Positions 45,169 to 56,635 of a DNA stretch of 64,000 nt are shown piece after piece (position 1 is the first letter of the stretch; every line of letters begins with the position of its first letter). This stretch comes from Tetragonia tetragonoides (lineage: Eukaryota > Streptophyta > Magnoliopsida > Caryophyllales > Aizoaceae): assembly GCA_038025085.1 (NCBI GenBank), contig CM076152.1, forward strand, positions 30,569,501 through 30,633,500, in the 5' to 3' direction. The translations under genes and the position numbers were made by a program. Below the pieces are notes generated by a model, which did not search any database, was not told where the DNA came from, and saw nothing but the letters and a program-made list of their open reading frames with translations.

Positions 45169-48100
45169 ATGGCAGATTTAAGCATCTTTGTTGGAGTTAT
45201 AGGTGAGCCTTACTACATTACAAAACAGTCTAGTTTCTTTTTAATTGATGCACATTTGAATCTTATTATGCTTTGTCCATGCATAAACTTTATTTTTTAA
45301 TTTCTTCCCTCTTTTGGTTTTGCAGGTAACATCATTTCAGTGCTGATGTTCCTCTCCCCAGCGTATGTGTTATTCCCTCTCTAGTCTCCATGTATGAAAT
45401 TAGTTATGTGGGAGGTGGTAATTAATCGGAAGTTATTTGTTTCGAGCTTGGGGTGGATAGTGTAATGGTGCACCATCTACTCGTTCTAGTAATGACCTGA
45501 GATTGATCGAGTCTCATTTGCTACTCTCAATTTTGAAAAAAATAAAAAATATAGAAACTTTTTCCCAGAATATCAACTTAACAGTTAGTCTTTTGCTCTT
45601 ATAAGAAAGATGGTCATAAGTCAAGGAACTTTGAAAATCCATAGGTGAGACTAGTCTCAAAATTGTATCTTTCCAGATCAAATGTCCATGAAAGGAATAA
45701 GTATATGATGAAGAGTACTCATGTACTTCTTCCATTGTTCTTAGACTTTTTCCACAAATCTCCTATCAATGGTTTTGAGTGGAAAACATGTCAATATGTA
45801 TCTTTGAAATTTCAAAAAAGTTGGCTTTTGTCACAATTTTGAAATTTCATACTCCCTCTCACATACAAAAAATATATATACCGTAACTAGTATATTGTGT
45901 TAATCTCAAAAATTAAGAATAAGATTATGTTAGGGTGCGTTTGATAAAGCTGAATTTACCAGAAATAAATTAAATTTTTTTTTTTTTTTGATAAAATGAA
46001 TTAAATAATTTTGAGAAAATTAAATTGTGTTATCTCAAAAAGTTTAGAATGATAGTCCCTCTCACATACAGAAAATTGATATACCGTAACTAGCTAGTAG
46101 TACATTTTCCAACCTTTCCTTTTGAGTATATATGTGGTCCAACTATATCAAAGCTAGAATTCTTCATGAAAAAGAGTTTGTATCGAACAAAGTCGAAACA
46201 TACTTCGACTTTCTTGTGCTAGACTTTTGGCTTGGAGCCTCGGAAACAAATCTAGCTTGTCTTGGATCAACTAGAAAATCTAATACAATTATCTTATTAC
46301 ATCATACTCTATATGTTTATCAAATATGTAGTGGCCATAAATAATGACCAAGAATTGATATTTGTTTGTAGTTAATTTCTACTTTAATGATCAATTTTTA
46401 TAAAGTATATGAATGAATACTCATATTAATTGATTTATGTAAATTACAACATGTAGATCAACTTTCTATAGAATAGTGAAGAACAAATCAACTGAGAACT
46501 TTGAGAGCCTGCCATACATTTGCACACTTCTAAACGCGTTGTTATGGACATACTATGGGATCATTAAGCCCGAGCTTCTAGTGTCAACCGTCAATGGATT
46601 CGGCGTCGTCGTCGAGATTGTTTACGTTGCCTTGTTCCTCATCTATGCTCCTTCCAGAATGAAGGTATGTAATTATTTAGTAAGCCCTGCAATTGTTTTT
46701 CCCTGTTTTCTTCTCTTTTTCTAGTTCATAAGGTATGTAAAAGTCTATAATGCATAAGTACACTGAAAAGGGTGGATATTCCTGAATCATAGACCTGCAT
46801 GGGAAGGGGTGTTATGTGTTACCTCACCTCGAGTGTACAAATTGTATCCCGATTAAAACAGGACACATACATCAAGGAAAATGTATTTCTTGCGCTCAGT
46901 TTTAATCATTTTTTTTTTTTTTACTAGACACATATGAACATGCAAGGAAAATGTATTAAGGCGTTCAATTTTAATCACTTGAATTTTTTTGATGTTTCCA
47001 AACACACTGCTTGCATAAGATATATGATGTGCGTAAACTCTTTTTGTTTCCTTTTTTTTTTTGTTTTTTTTCCTTTCTTGATAAGTTATGATGCATGTAA
47101 ACTTGGCAATCATATCCTCATTTATGTCATTATTGTTCTTGTTACTACTTTATATATATGGTGGAAAAGAGGGACAATAATGAATGTGCAAAATATTGCA
47201 GGTGAAGACTGGGATCCTTGTGGGCATACTAGATATTGGATTTTTCGTTACAGCAATTGTGGTCACTAGATTGGCATTGCAAGGGACCCTCCAAGTTGAT
47301 GCATTAGGATTTGTTTGTGCAGGCCTAAACATTATCATGTACGGTTCTCCCCTAGTTGCCATGGTAAGTAATCTTACCTATCTTCTATCTTATGAATTTC
47401 TCTTCCTATGAATTAATTAAGCGATAATCTAGTGATTAAAAGTATTGTCTTTACAAGTTTTAACCATAAGATTTACGGTTCGGTCCTTATCGATATTTCT
47501 TTACCCCAAATAAAGCAGTTTTTGATGGAGTAGTAGGAGCAAGTCTCATGTGAGACCAATTAACTAACTAAGGGGGTGTAGTTGACTGGTTGAGATTTAC
47601 CATCCTTAACCAAGGTTGAGGGTTCAAATTTCGCGTTGGGCATAAAACAACCCTAAATTCATTGGCAACCTGTCCCACCCACAAGTCAGCGTGGGAAGAT
47701 AGTCACTATGGTCAATGTTGGATACCCTAAATGTGAACCAAAAATAAATAATAAAAAAATTAAAAAATAAAGATACTCCAAAGAAATATACGGTTCACTT
47801 GTTATGATGTGTGTCACTTACTTTACAATAAAAAATAATCCTCATTTCGCCAAAAGTTATGATAAATCTGTGGTAATATGTGTAATTCCTTGCCCCTGTC
47901 TCTAACTCTAGAGAGTTTGTCACTTGATAGTTGATACGATAGCTACCTCATAGATTTTTTTTTGGGTGCGATAGCTACTCCATAGAAAAGGATGAAAAGA
48001 CATATTACTAGCTAGTAGACATGAAACACGAGAACAATATTCAAATGGTTAATACAACTGTCACATTTGTTGTTTTCTATCTTGTTTCTTTCTTTGATTT

Positions 48101-49191
48101 CTTCCCATTCGACGTGCCTCCAAGTGAGCCATATAGCGATACAATATTTTCTAAGTCTTTGGCAGAGTCGTGTATAAATATTATATTCTAATTAATTAAA
48201 AATCACCCAATGTGATTTGGTTGGGATTTGATCGATAAACATCTAATATAAACAAATAAGATATGATGATGATTTCATAGTTTTAAAGACTTCTGAAGAT
48301 GTAGGGTTGTTTTATCCTATAATCAATTTGCAATATAAAGAGTAGCTCACTAATAACATACATCAGATGATTCCGATATATTAATTAATTTTCAAAGTGG
48401 GACAACTAATACTCATGAAATGAATATTTTCAAATATATCTAGCTCTTTGATAATCCATGGACAAAAAGTTACAATACAAATGAAATTAATTAAGTTAGG
48501 TATGTTCTCTCCAATTTATTTTTATTTTTTTTGAAAGTTTTGTTGAATTTGTTTAATTTACTAAAATTTTATTGAGGTTTGTTGAAGTTATGAAGAGTTG
48601 TTTCCCAAAATTTGAGTGCATTCATATTAATGTAATATTTTGCTAGTGCAGAAAAGAGTGGTGACAACAAAAAGTGTAGAATATATGCCATTCTTGCTAT
48701 CGTTTTTCCTCTTCCTGAATGGAAGTATTTGGGCGTTCTATGTCGTGCTTCACCGCGACATTTACCTATTGGTAAGCCTATTTTATCTCTCCTAACAAGT
48801 TGCTTAATAAAAACTTGATCATAGTATACCATTATTCTTCCTATCAACTAAGTACTAAAATTAAAGAATTGATCACAACTGGTCCGTATTATTTACAAAG
48901 TTGGTCGTAACCAAAATTATTGTGGTGATTACTAGAATATTTTACATGGTGGTTACAAAAATGGTAATAGCCTTAAGAATTATGTAATTTTTTGTTATGT
49001 TACAGGTACCGAATGGAATTGGATGCTTTCTTGGAGCAACACAATTAGTCCTTTATGCCATCTATAGAAACGCTAAGCCATGCAAGAGTGATATTTCAGA
49101 GAGATTGATAGAGGAGGGTTCACAGAAACCGGTTGTCACCCCTTCTTCGAGTCAACCACAAAAGAAAGATGCCAAGTGGTGGAAGTTCTAA
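45169..49191 (+). CDS. SWEET17: bidirectional sugar transporter, SWEET clade IV (SWEET16/17-like)
   Basis: Six exons with GT/AG borders: 45169-45202, 45326-45362, 46457-46664, 47202-47363, 48652-48771 and 49006-49191, totalling 747 bases and 248 residues, typical for the family. The protein has two MtN3/saliva triple-helix bundles joined by a linker helix (seven membrane spans). Family positions are all present: prolines P23, P43, P143 and P160, Y57, and the substrate-pocket pairs N70/N190 and W174. The tail is short, lysine-rich and ends KWWKF. SWEETs are passive uniporters of mono- or disaccharides; clade IV members act at the tonoplast, often on fructose or glucose. Sequence such as VPNGIG and TVNGFG and overall resemblance to Arabidopsis SWEET17 support clade IV; 16 versus 17 is not resolved. 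Introns 2 and 4 carry SINE-like sequence. No lesion was seen, so the gene looks functional. Confidence 0.93.
45451..45545 (+). mobile_element. tRNA-like SINE fragment in SWEET intron 2
   Basis: It has a pol III A-box-like 'tagtgtaatgg' (45458-45468), a B-box-like 'gattgatcgagtctc' (45500-45514), and an A-rich end. The B box is a weak match and no target duplication was found. Confidence 0.4.
45851..46097. repeat. direct repeats in SWEET intron 2
   Basis: 'ccctctcacatac' followed by 'ataccgtaactag' occurs at about 45854-45892 and again at about 46056-46093. The interval holds 'agggtgcgtttgataaa' (45934), which resembles ends of hAT-type MITEs. An insertion with local duplication is plausible but unproven. 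Confidence 0.4.
47571..47772 (+). mobile_element. tRNA-derived SINE in SWEET intron 4
   Basis: The head reads 'agggggtgtagttgactgg', containing an A box (tagttgactgg), with a B box 'ggttcaaatttc' at 47621-47632. The tail is A-rich (47740-47772). The length of about 200 bp and sense orientation fit a plant SINE. Confidence 0.6.
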
Positions 49192-49598
49192 AGCATATTC
49201 ATACTCTCTCTTTGTTTGTAAAATGTATGTGTCCACTTTTCTAATACAAGTGTTATTCATTAATTTTAAGCAGTTTTGTAACTAAATATTTTGTCAATCA
49301 AGCAAAGGAATATACAAGAGATGTAACTTTTGATTGTATATTTGTATGATATTACGTAGCCTATGTTAACTTATTGTGTTACATAGTTTGATGAACTACC
49401 TTGGTATTCCTGAACTTCCTTTTCTTAAATGGCAAGAATGTTCGTCTGTCCAAGCAACACGACTTCCCGATACTCTCATAGTGAAGTGAGTTTCAACCAT
49501 TCTAGTCTGTCCTAGAAGCACCTAGTCATTATTCATTCTCTGTCCTTTGTTTTCATTACTTACGAAAAAACACTTTCGCCTTTGTTTGTGCTTCTCAG
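49192..49598 (+). other. SWEET 3' flank
   Basis: This is the 3' UTR and downstream sequence of SWEET, then a stretch ending in 'gtgcttctcag', a splice-acceptor-like sequence directly before the ACC1-like pseudogene. An open frame at 49400-49490 could be an upstream exon but I could not match it. Confidence 0.45.
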
Positions 49599-49683
49599 CT
49601 GGGCAGAATACGGAGGCTTTGAAGGAATTATTCGAATTTTCATCATACTTATTTGGCTTGACAGTGATTTTGACATGGTACAC

Positions 49684-52137
49684 TGACACTCTCCGCAAAT
49701 GCACGGAAATGTCGAAGTAATATATAAGATATCGTGTCCCAAGAGAACGACGATTTCAATTACCAAATCTCTAAAATCAAGAAAGCTAAGCAAATTCGAG
49801 TAATTGTGATGTTGATTCAATTTAACTAGACTTAAAGCTAAGCTAAGATGACAAACTAAGATGAGAGGAAAGAATAATCACAATTATAAAATCAAGGATT
49901 AAAGATAGAGTTGGGGTTCACCCAACTAATTACGATCTAATGCAATAGATGATAAAACGACATGCAATCGAATGAGCAATTGTGTAGAGATACTAGGTCA
50001 ATCAATGACTAAGGGCCTCTCTTAAGGTCACCAAAGAAATACCCAATTCTACCCTTCCACCTATTTTCATGGGATCAAGCTTTATTGGGCTCATTAAGCA
50101 ACACCTAGCTCAAGCATCTCCAAAAGGAAATCTACCTAGTTTCGTGGTTGAATCCATTTGTTTAGTCAATGAAACTCCTATGATTACCTTACCCCCTTTC
50201 GGTTTTAAGTTTATCACACAAAAGATAAGCCAAGTTCTCACTTAGACATTTTATCAAACACTTGGAGTTCACAAAGCTAAATGCACAATAACCCATTCAA
50301 TCACAATATATTCACATCATCCAAGCATCAAAACACCATAGTTGGGCTAATCCCAACTCTAATAAGAGAGATTAGCCAATAAACATCATGAGATTAAGCA
50401 AAATAAACTTCATAATGACAATACCCATTAATATTCAACAACAAAGATTTAAACTTGCAAGTATTGATAGAAAGAGAGAAGAGAGAGAAAACTTACAACC
50501 AAATACTAATGATTAAGGACTTGATTAACACTAATTATAAAAGTTTTCACTCACTAAGGATACTAATCTAACTATTTGAGAGAGTTTGTTCAAGAACCCT
50601 AGAAAATTAGACTAAAATGAGATATCCTGAAAAAATAAGAAAAGAGGCTATTTATAGGCGGAGGAGCTCGGGACCAAAAAGCCCCCAGAAAAACGCCCCT
50701 CTCCAGGAAAAACGGGGTGGCGTTTTTTTGGATAATTGGCAGCTGGCCAGAGGGGCTGGGGGGCTTTTTTTGGGAGAAAACGCCCCTGCAACCCGTTTTC
50801 ATCTTCAAACGCCTATTTGACAGCCTTACGCTATGAATTTGCAAACATTTACAACATGAAAGTTGTAGATGTGTTTGTTATCTATCCACAGCACTTTAAA
50901 TCACTTGATTTGGAGCTCATATGAAGACTTTATGAACAAAATACTGAAGATGTGTCCAAACTTCGTCCTTGATTATTCTTCTCATCTTATAAATGTCCTT
51001 ATATCTCTCGAGAATTGGGTATAAAAAGAGCACATGTACATACAATACACCAAAAACATAAAGACGAACAAGAAAAACAGAATTCAAGCTAAAAGATCAT
51101 GGAACACACTAAATCGAACAACGGAAAAACTAATCTGTGCCTTTAAGGTTAAAGGCACAGGATTAGCATTAAATTTTGCAAAACTTTGGCACGTTTGAAA
51201 AGATGAAATTGCCACTTGTAATATGCATTTAAAGCAGCAAAATTTACTTGACAAAGTTGCCCTTCCTTTGACCCACTCCCACCATCTCCATCTTTAATCA
51301 GGAATAGGAACCGTTTTCTTTATTTTTATCATCATTAACAATCCACACCATTAACAATCCACACCATCACCACTCTAAAATTCTCTCTCTTCCTTCTCTA
51401 AATATTCAGAAATTTTTACTATCAAATTCTCTCTCCTTCGACAGTGCTTCTCCATAGTTGTGGTTTGTGAAGATCTACACCGTGAGGCTAGCCACCATGA
51501 AGCCGAACATCGTCGCCTCCTTCCATGGACGCCACCACCGTCAAGATCGATCCCCAAATGAATTTTTACTTTTTAAAATTAAACCTAGTCAACGTTATTT
51601 AAGTTTTAGGGTTCACCATGCCCTTTATTTTTTCTCTTTTTTCTGGGGTACTTATTTTCGTCTAGCGAATTTGAAATTGGAGAAAGATGCGTTGGTGCTG
51701 ACTGGTGAGGATGTTAGGTGGTTGGGGTTGAGATCTCATTTTTTTTAAAAATTTCTTTGTTAAAATCGATTTAGTTTTTTGAAAAAATTAAATAAATTAG
51801 TTTTAGTTTTAATTTATGGGTCGAAATACTAATGAACAGATGAGATCTTTCTACAAGTGTGGGTGTCTCTGGTGGTAGCAACAATGGCGGTGAGGTGACG
51901 ATTGAATTGATGGGGATTGGGGGCATGAAAAGGTAATAGGAGAAAATGACAAAACAAGGGTAATATAGTCATTCATAAATATCACATTTAATTTGGCATT
52001 AAAACTAAACAGTCAATTAATCTCCTTTTGTCTTTTCAAGGAAATTAACATGTGCCCTAGGGCACATATTAGCCGGGCCGATCTAACAATATGGGGTACA
52101 AATCATCACAAACTATACAACAAATTCATGTTTACCA
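49684..52137 (-). repeat. A1 3' LTR, carrying a MULE
   Basis: The span is 2454 bp, about 1486 bp without the MULE and its duplication. A TATA box (CCTATAAATA on the minus strand) is near 50660. A G/C-rich block (50680-50790) missing from the other LTR contains gggg/cccc palindromic words. Confidence 0.85.
51122..52080. mobile_element. non-autonomous MULE, 959 bp
   Basis: The other A1 LTR shows the empty site. Flanks atcgaacaa (51113-51121) and atctaacaa (52081-52089) form a 9-bp duplication with one mismatch, as expected for Mutator-like elements. The ends read CGGAAAAACTAATCTGTGCC and, inverted, CGGCCCGGCTAATATGTGCC. Short palindromes follow each end (ctttaaggttaaaggcac; gtgccctagggcac). 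No transposase is present. A GC-richer interior (51475-51560) may be captured sequence. Confidence 0.75.
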
Positions 52138-52878
52138 ACTCCCCCATGCTTATCTTTTGCTTGTCCTCAAGCAAACACCAATCAACAAAACGTGCAAGTA
52201 TATGAGCTAGCATAAGAGGATCGAGAGATCACCCTCTAAACGTGGTACCAAGGTAGACACCAAACAAGGATATCAAGAGCATGAAAATCTATCGAGAAAA
52301 CAAGTACACCAAAAGATCACATAAGCTCCAAGATTCGACGATAACTCAATTAGTCACGAAGCATGCAAGCACTCAATCAACTCCATAATCCCACTCAAAA
52401 CGTGAAACAAATTAGTCCGATAGACTCTCACTTTAGGAAGTGTGGATCACTCAAACTCAAATGTGTTTGGGGAAGACAATCAATTGACACTCAAGATTCA
52501 AACATTAGTGGTATCTTACCATAAGCTTGCCTATCTTCTAAAATCTCTACCGTTAGATGACAACTCCACATGCAAAGATCGGGAGGACTTTTGGGTTGTA
52601 ATGAGGCTTAGGGTATGGTGTGGATACATTGGGATGTGGGCTTATAGTAAAAAAGACTTAGTGAAAATACAAACATCCTCTCAATCCTCGCGAAAGATTA
52701 AGGGGGTGCAAAAACATCTCCACAAATCAAAAACACCAATTCCAACCTTATGTATCAACCATTAAACCAACCTTTTTCACAACACTAACAAAATCTAACA
52801 TTAGAAGTATCGGGGCAAGATAATTTTGATTAAATGAGATATAAGCCCTTCTTCTACCTCTAGAAGGTTCATTTGACT

Positions 52879-52924
<46 letters not shown>

Positions 52925-54498
52925 AAGAGCTTATTCAAGCTCAAAGTTAACCATCATCCCTCCATTCTTCACCAAAAGCACCCCCATGCTCATCTTTTAC
53001 CCCATTTCACAATTTAATACTCAACCCAATATGAGAGACAAGTTACACTAGTCTTAGACTCGGGAGAGGGAAAACATGTTTGGAAAAAGAGGGCATATAA
53101 CATAGTTCATCAAGAAAAAGACATAAGCTCAACGGGGCTCCAAAGTGATAAAATGATGCGTTACGTAGACAATTTTGGCTTAAAGTAGCTTAAGAACAAG
53201 TAACAAGCTAAGTGAATGCCTCCCTCCTACCAATGCAAAAAATGGGTGCCAAGCACAATTTTGACCAAGAATTAAGGCAAGTTCTAGAAGATTAACCACC
53301 AATGTGAATCCAAAACACTCATGAAAGACAAACAACCAAAAGAGATTTATCGATTTTTAAGGCTCAAGATCTCAACGGTTAAATGTCTATCACACCAATT
53401 ATTTCACGATTATAAGTGAGATTATCAAGTGATTGAAAAAATGTTTACATACAAAGGGCCAAGAGAATAAAAGCCAAACGAGAAACCATGCCAAACTTTC
53501 GGGATTGCATCTCAAAAGTATCATGTTCTCTCTACCACAAGCCGAATGCCAACCAAGAGTATCACAAGTAATCATAAAGGAATCATCTCTCTATTTTTGG
53601 TATATTCCAATTTTTTTTTCATTTTTTTTTTGTGATTTTTCCATTTTTTTCAAATTTGTTTTTGAATTTTCATTTGAAATGCAACCTAGATGATATGCAA
53701 GCCTAAACATGATCAATCCAATCTAAATGACAATCTCTACAAAGTCATGCAACTAAATGACCTAACATGCTTCTACACTAAACTAGCATAACTCCAATTG
53801 CCAACCATAATCATAACACCATCATCACATCCACCAAATCACCATTCATCAAGTATCATCACAACACCGCAATATCTAACCACCACAACATATCACCAAC
53901 AAGAACAATAATAAGATATCAACCCCCTCATGCTTAAATTTTGCATTGTCCTCAATGTAAAGGAAATAAAGAGAAAGGAGGGGAGGGGAGTACTTACAAA
54001 GCTATTCGGGTGGGAAGAAGAAGCGTCTCCCGAGAAGTTCTTCATACCCTCTTAGGTGCTATTGAAGAACCTTGGTGGTGCTTGAAATCGAAGGATTGAC
54101 ACGAGAGATTGAAAGCTTGCACTTCCTTCCAAATATGCCATTGGTTGTTCGAAACTTTTGGGGCGGTGGTATATGATCCAATGGTGACTTTGCTTCTTTT
54201 CTCATTCATCATGTTCTTCTTTAATCCATCATTATAAGAAGTCAAGGCCCGTAACAACTTATCAAATTCACTTGCCCACATCACAAAAAGACACAAATAG
54301 GAAATCCTTGTCATAAGAATATAATCAAGAATCGTAGATCACTTGAATTTGTCATATGCCCTTGAAAAGCCAAAAGAAGGACGAGAAGAAGCTTTCCACC
54401 CAATTGGCTTATGATTGTCCTCATGCCTCCCTTTAGCCATTTCATTCACTATAGGCTCATCGACCCGAAAGGTGGAAGAATCACAAAACACAAGTGCA
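52138..54498 (-). other. A1 interior, largely non-coding
   Basis: No RT, protease or integrase motif was found. A 40-plus T run (52880-52923) and T-rich 53610-53660 stand out. PPT-like phrases on the minus strand recur: 'cccccatgcttatctttt' at 52141, 'cccccatgctcatctttt' at 52981, and a looser one near 53923. Short frames (for example 54314-54042) show no family. Confidence 0.5.
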
Positions 54499-55185
54499 CT
54501 ATCGGGATTTACAAGGACCAACACCAAAAGACTTGTGAGAAGGGGAATCATTAAGAGGATATAAGATCGGATAAGAGATCATATCAATGCACCCGGTTAA
54601 GAATGGATCTTGATACTCGATATCACAAAACTCATTTTCTCCCGACTCAACAACGATCTTTTCTTCAATGCAATCCCCAATTGTAGACAAACTAGCCACT
54701 TGAACCACTTGATGCTCTGGTATCTCGGTGTAGGAGATAAATGCATCAACTTTGGGACACAATTTGCCTGGAGTTTCTTGTAACTCCTCATTGCTCTTTT
54801 GTGTTTGAACAATAAAATGTTCCAAAAGAGTCTCCAAGTGTGACTTGGGTTGGGGAGTTTGCTCTTCTCCATGAATATTGGGATGATCCCAATTATCAAG
54901 AGTGTAGTCAACAAAGCAATGATCATTTTGGTTACTTTGGTAAAGGGTGTCTACATTATTAGCATTTTCATGACTAAATTGATACCCATTATCCTCATGC
55001 CCAACATAACCATAACAATCATTATAAGCATTAGGCACATCACATTCTTTGGCATTCAAATAGCCATAATATTGGTTATAGTCACCATAATCATAAGCAT
55101 ATGAACTTGAGTGATTATCTCCACAACCTTCTTGATTCCAACATGTTTCCATTAAGGAAATCAAAGAAAACGATGTGAAAGACAA
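54499..55185 (-). CDS. A1 unknown protein, Tyr/Asn/Asp-rich
   Basis: The open frame encodes 228 residues and starts 63 bases downstream of the primer site, where Athila-type leaders place their first frame. The N-terminal half is rich in Tyr, Gly, Asp and Asn (YAYDYGDYNQYYGYLN). A helical stretch follows (SHLETLLEHFIVQTQKSNEELQ), similar in kind to segments in Athila gag proteins. No zinc knuckle is present and I could not assign a domain. It may be a gag remnant or an extra frame. The following 54551-54042 continues in other phases, so the original protein may have been longer. Confidence 0.4.
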   Translation of the reverse strand: MSFTSFSLISLMETCWNQEGCGDNHSSSYAYDYGDYNQYYGYLNAKECDVPNAYNDCYGYVGHEDNGYQFSHENANNVDTLYQSNQNDHCFVDYTLDNWDHPNIHGEEQTPQPKSHLETLLEHFIVQTQKSNEELQETPGKLCPKVDAFISYTEIPEHQVVQVASLSTIGDCIEEKIVVESGENEFCDIEYQDPFLTGCIDMISYPILYPLNDSPSHKSFGVGPCKSR

Positions 55186-55247
55186 GGGGGAAAAAAATGC
55201 TTAGTCTATCCTATTTAAGAGAATTTCAATATTGAAACAAGCCTTGC

Positions 55248-55266
55248 TCCCCGGCAACGGCGCCAA
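55248..55266 (-). promoter_or_regulatory. A1 primer binding site
   Basis: The reverse complement reads TTGGCGCCGTTGCCGGGGA, five bases from the 5' LTR end. This site defines the element's minus orientation. Confidence 0.8.
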
Positions 55267-55271
55267 AAACT

Positions 55272-56635
55272 TGACAATCTCCGCAAGTGCACGGAAATGT
55301 TGAAGTAGTATATAAGATATCGTGTCCCAAGAGAGCGAGGATTTCAATTACCAAAATCTCTAAAATCAAGAAAGCTAAGCAAATTCTGAGTAATTGTAAT
55401 GTTGATTCAATTTAACTAGACCTAAAGCTAAGCTAAGATGACAAACTAAGATGAGAGGAAAGGATAATCACAATTATAAAATCAAGGATTAAAGATAGAG
55501 TTGGGGGTTCACCCAACTAATGACGATCTAATGCAATAGATGATAAAACGACATGCAATCGAATGAGCAATTGTGTAGAGATACTAGGTCAATCAATGAC
55601 TAAGGGCCTCTCTCAAGGTCACCAAAGAAATACCCAATTCTACCTTTCCACCTATTTTCATGGGGTCAAGCTTTATTGGGCTCATTAAGCAACACCTAGC
55701 TCAAGCATCTTCAAAAGGAAATCTACCTACTTTCGTGGTTGAATCCATTTGTATAGTCAATGAAACTCCTATGATTACCTTACCCCCTTTCGGTCTTAAG
55801 TTAATCACACAAAAGATAAGCCAAGTTCTCACTTAGACATTTTATCAAACACTTGAAGTTCACAAAGCTAAATGCACAATAACCCATTCAATCACAATAT
55901 ATTCACATCATCCAAGCATCAAAACACCATAGTTGGGCTAATCCCAACTCTAATAAGAGAGATTAGCCAATAAACATCATGAGATTAAGCAAAATAAACT
56001 TCATAATGATAATACCAATTAATATTCAACAACAAAGATTTAAACTTGCAAGTATTGATAGAAAGAGAGAGGAGAGAGAAAACTTACAACCAAATACTAA
56101 GGATTAAGGAGTTGATTAACACTAATTATAAAAGTTTTCACTCACTAAGGATACTAATCTCACTATTTGAGAGTGTTTGTTCAAGAACCCTAGAAAATTA
56201 GGTTAAGATGAGATATCCTGAAAACATAAGAAAAGAGGCTATTTATAGGCGGAGGAGCTCGGGACCAAAAAGCCCCCAGAAAAATGCCCCCCTCCAGAAA
56301 AACGGAATCATTATGAAGTTTATTTTGCTTAATCTCAGAAAAACGGCCCCCTCCACAGCACTTTGAATCACTTGATTTGGAACTCATATGAAGACGTTAT
56401 GAACAAAATACCAAAGAGGTGTCTAAACTTCGTCATTGATTCTTCTCATCTTATAAATGTCCTTGTATCTCTCGAGAATTGGGTCTAAAAAGAGCACATG
56501 TGCACACAATACACCAAAAACGTAAAGAGGAACAAGAGAAACAGAATTCAAGCTAAAAGACCATGAAACACACACTAAATCAAATAATATGGGGTACAAA
56601 TCATCACAAAATATGCAACAAATTCATGTTTATCA
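55272..56635 (-). repeat. A1 5' LTR, shortened
   Basis: 1364 bp, colinear with the 3' LTR except at 56290-56350. There, about 150 bases are replaced by a 31-base inverted copy of 55980-56010 between two 'cagaaaaacgg' repeats. A TATA box is at 56250-56241. Confidence 0.85.

Larger units (their letters stand above)
49684..56635 (-). mobile_element. A1: complete Athila-like Ty3/Gypsy element, non-autonomous
   Basis: TACAC is duplicated exactly at 49679-49683 and 56636-56640. LTRs begin TG and end CA on the minus strand. The primer site (55266-55248, TTGGCGCCGTTGCCGGGGA) is the one I associate with Athila elements, and a polypurine tract (GCATGGGGGAGT, 52149-52138) precedes the 3' LTR. The 3.1 kb interior encodes no recognisable pol. 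The left LTR is enlarged by a MULE; the right is shortened by a rearrangement. Confidence 0.85.

Noticed and set aside
49560..49683. A separate unknown host gene ending in GLTVILTWY
   Set aside because: Once A1 is removed the frame continues directly into sequence with ACC motifs, so it is better treated as part of the ACC1-like pseudogene, though this left piece alone is weak.
51122..52080. Helitron, because of palindromes near the ends
   Set aside because: Terminal inverted repeats and a 9-bp target duplication indicate a MULE; Helitrons have neither.
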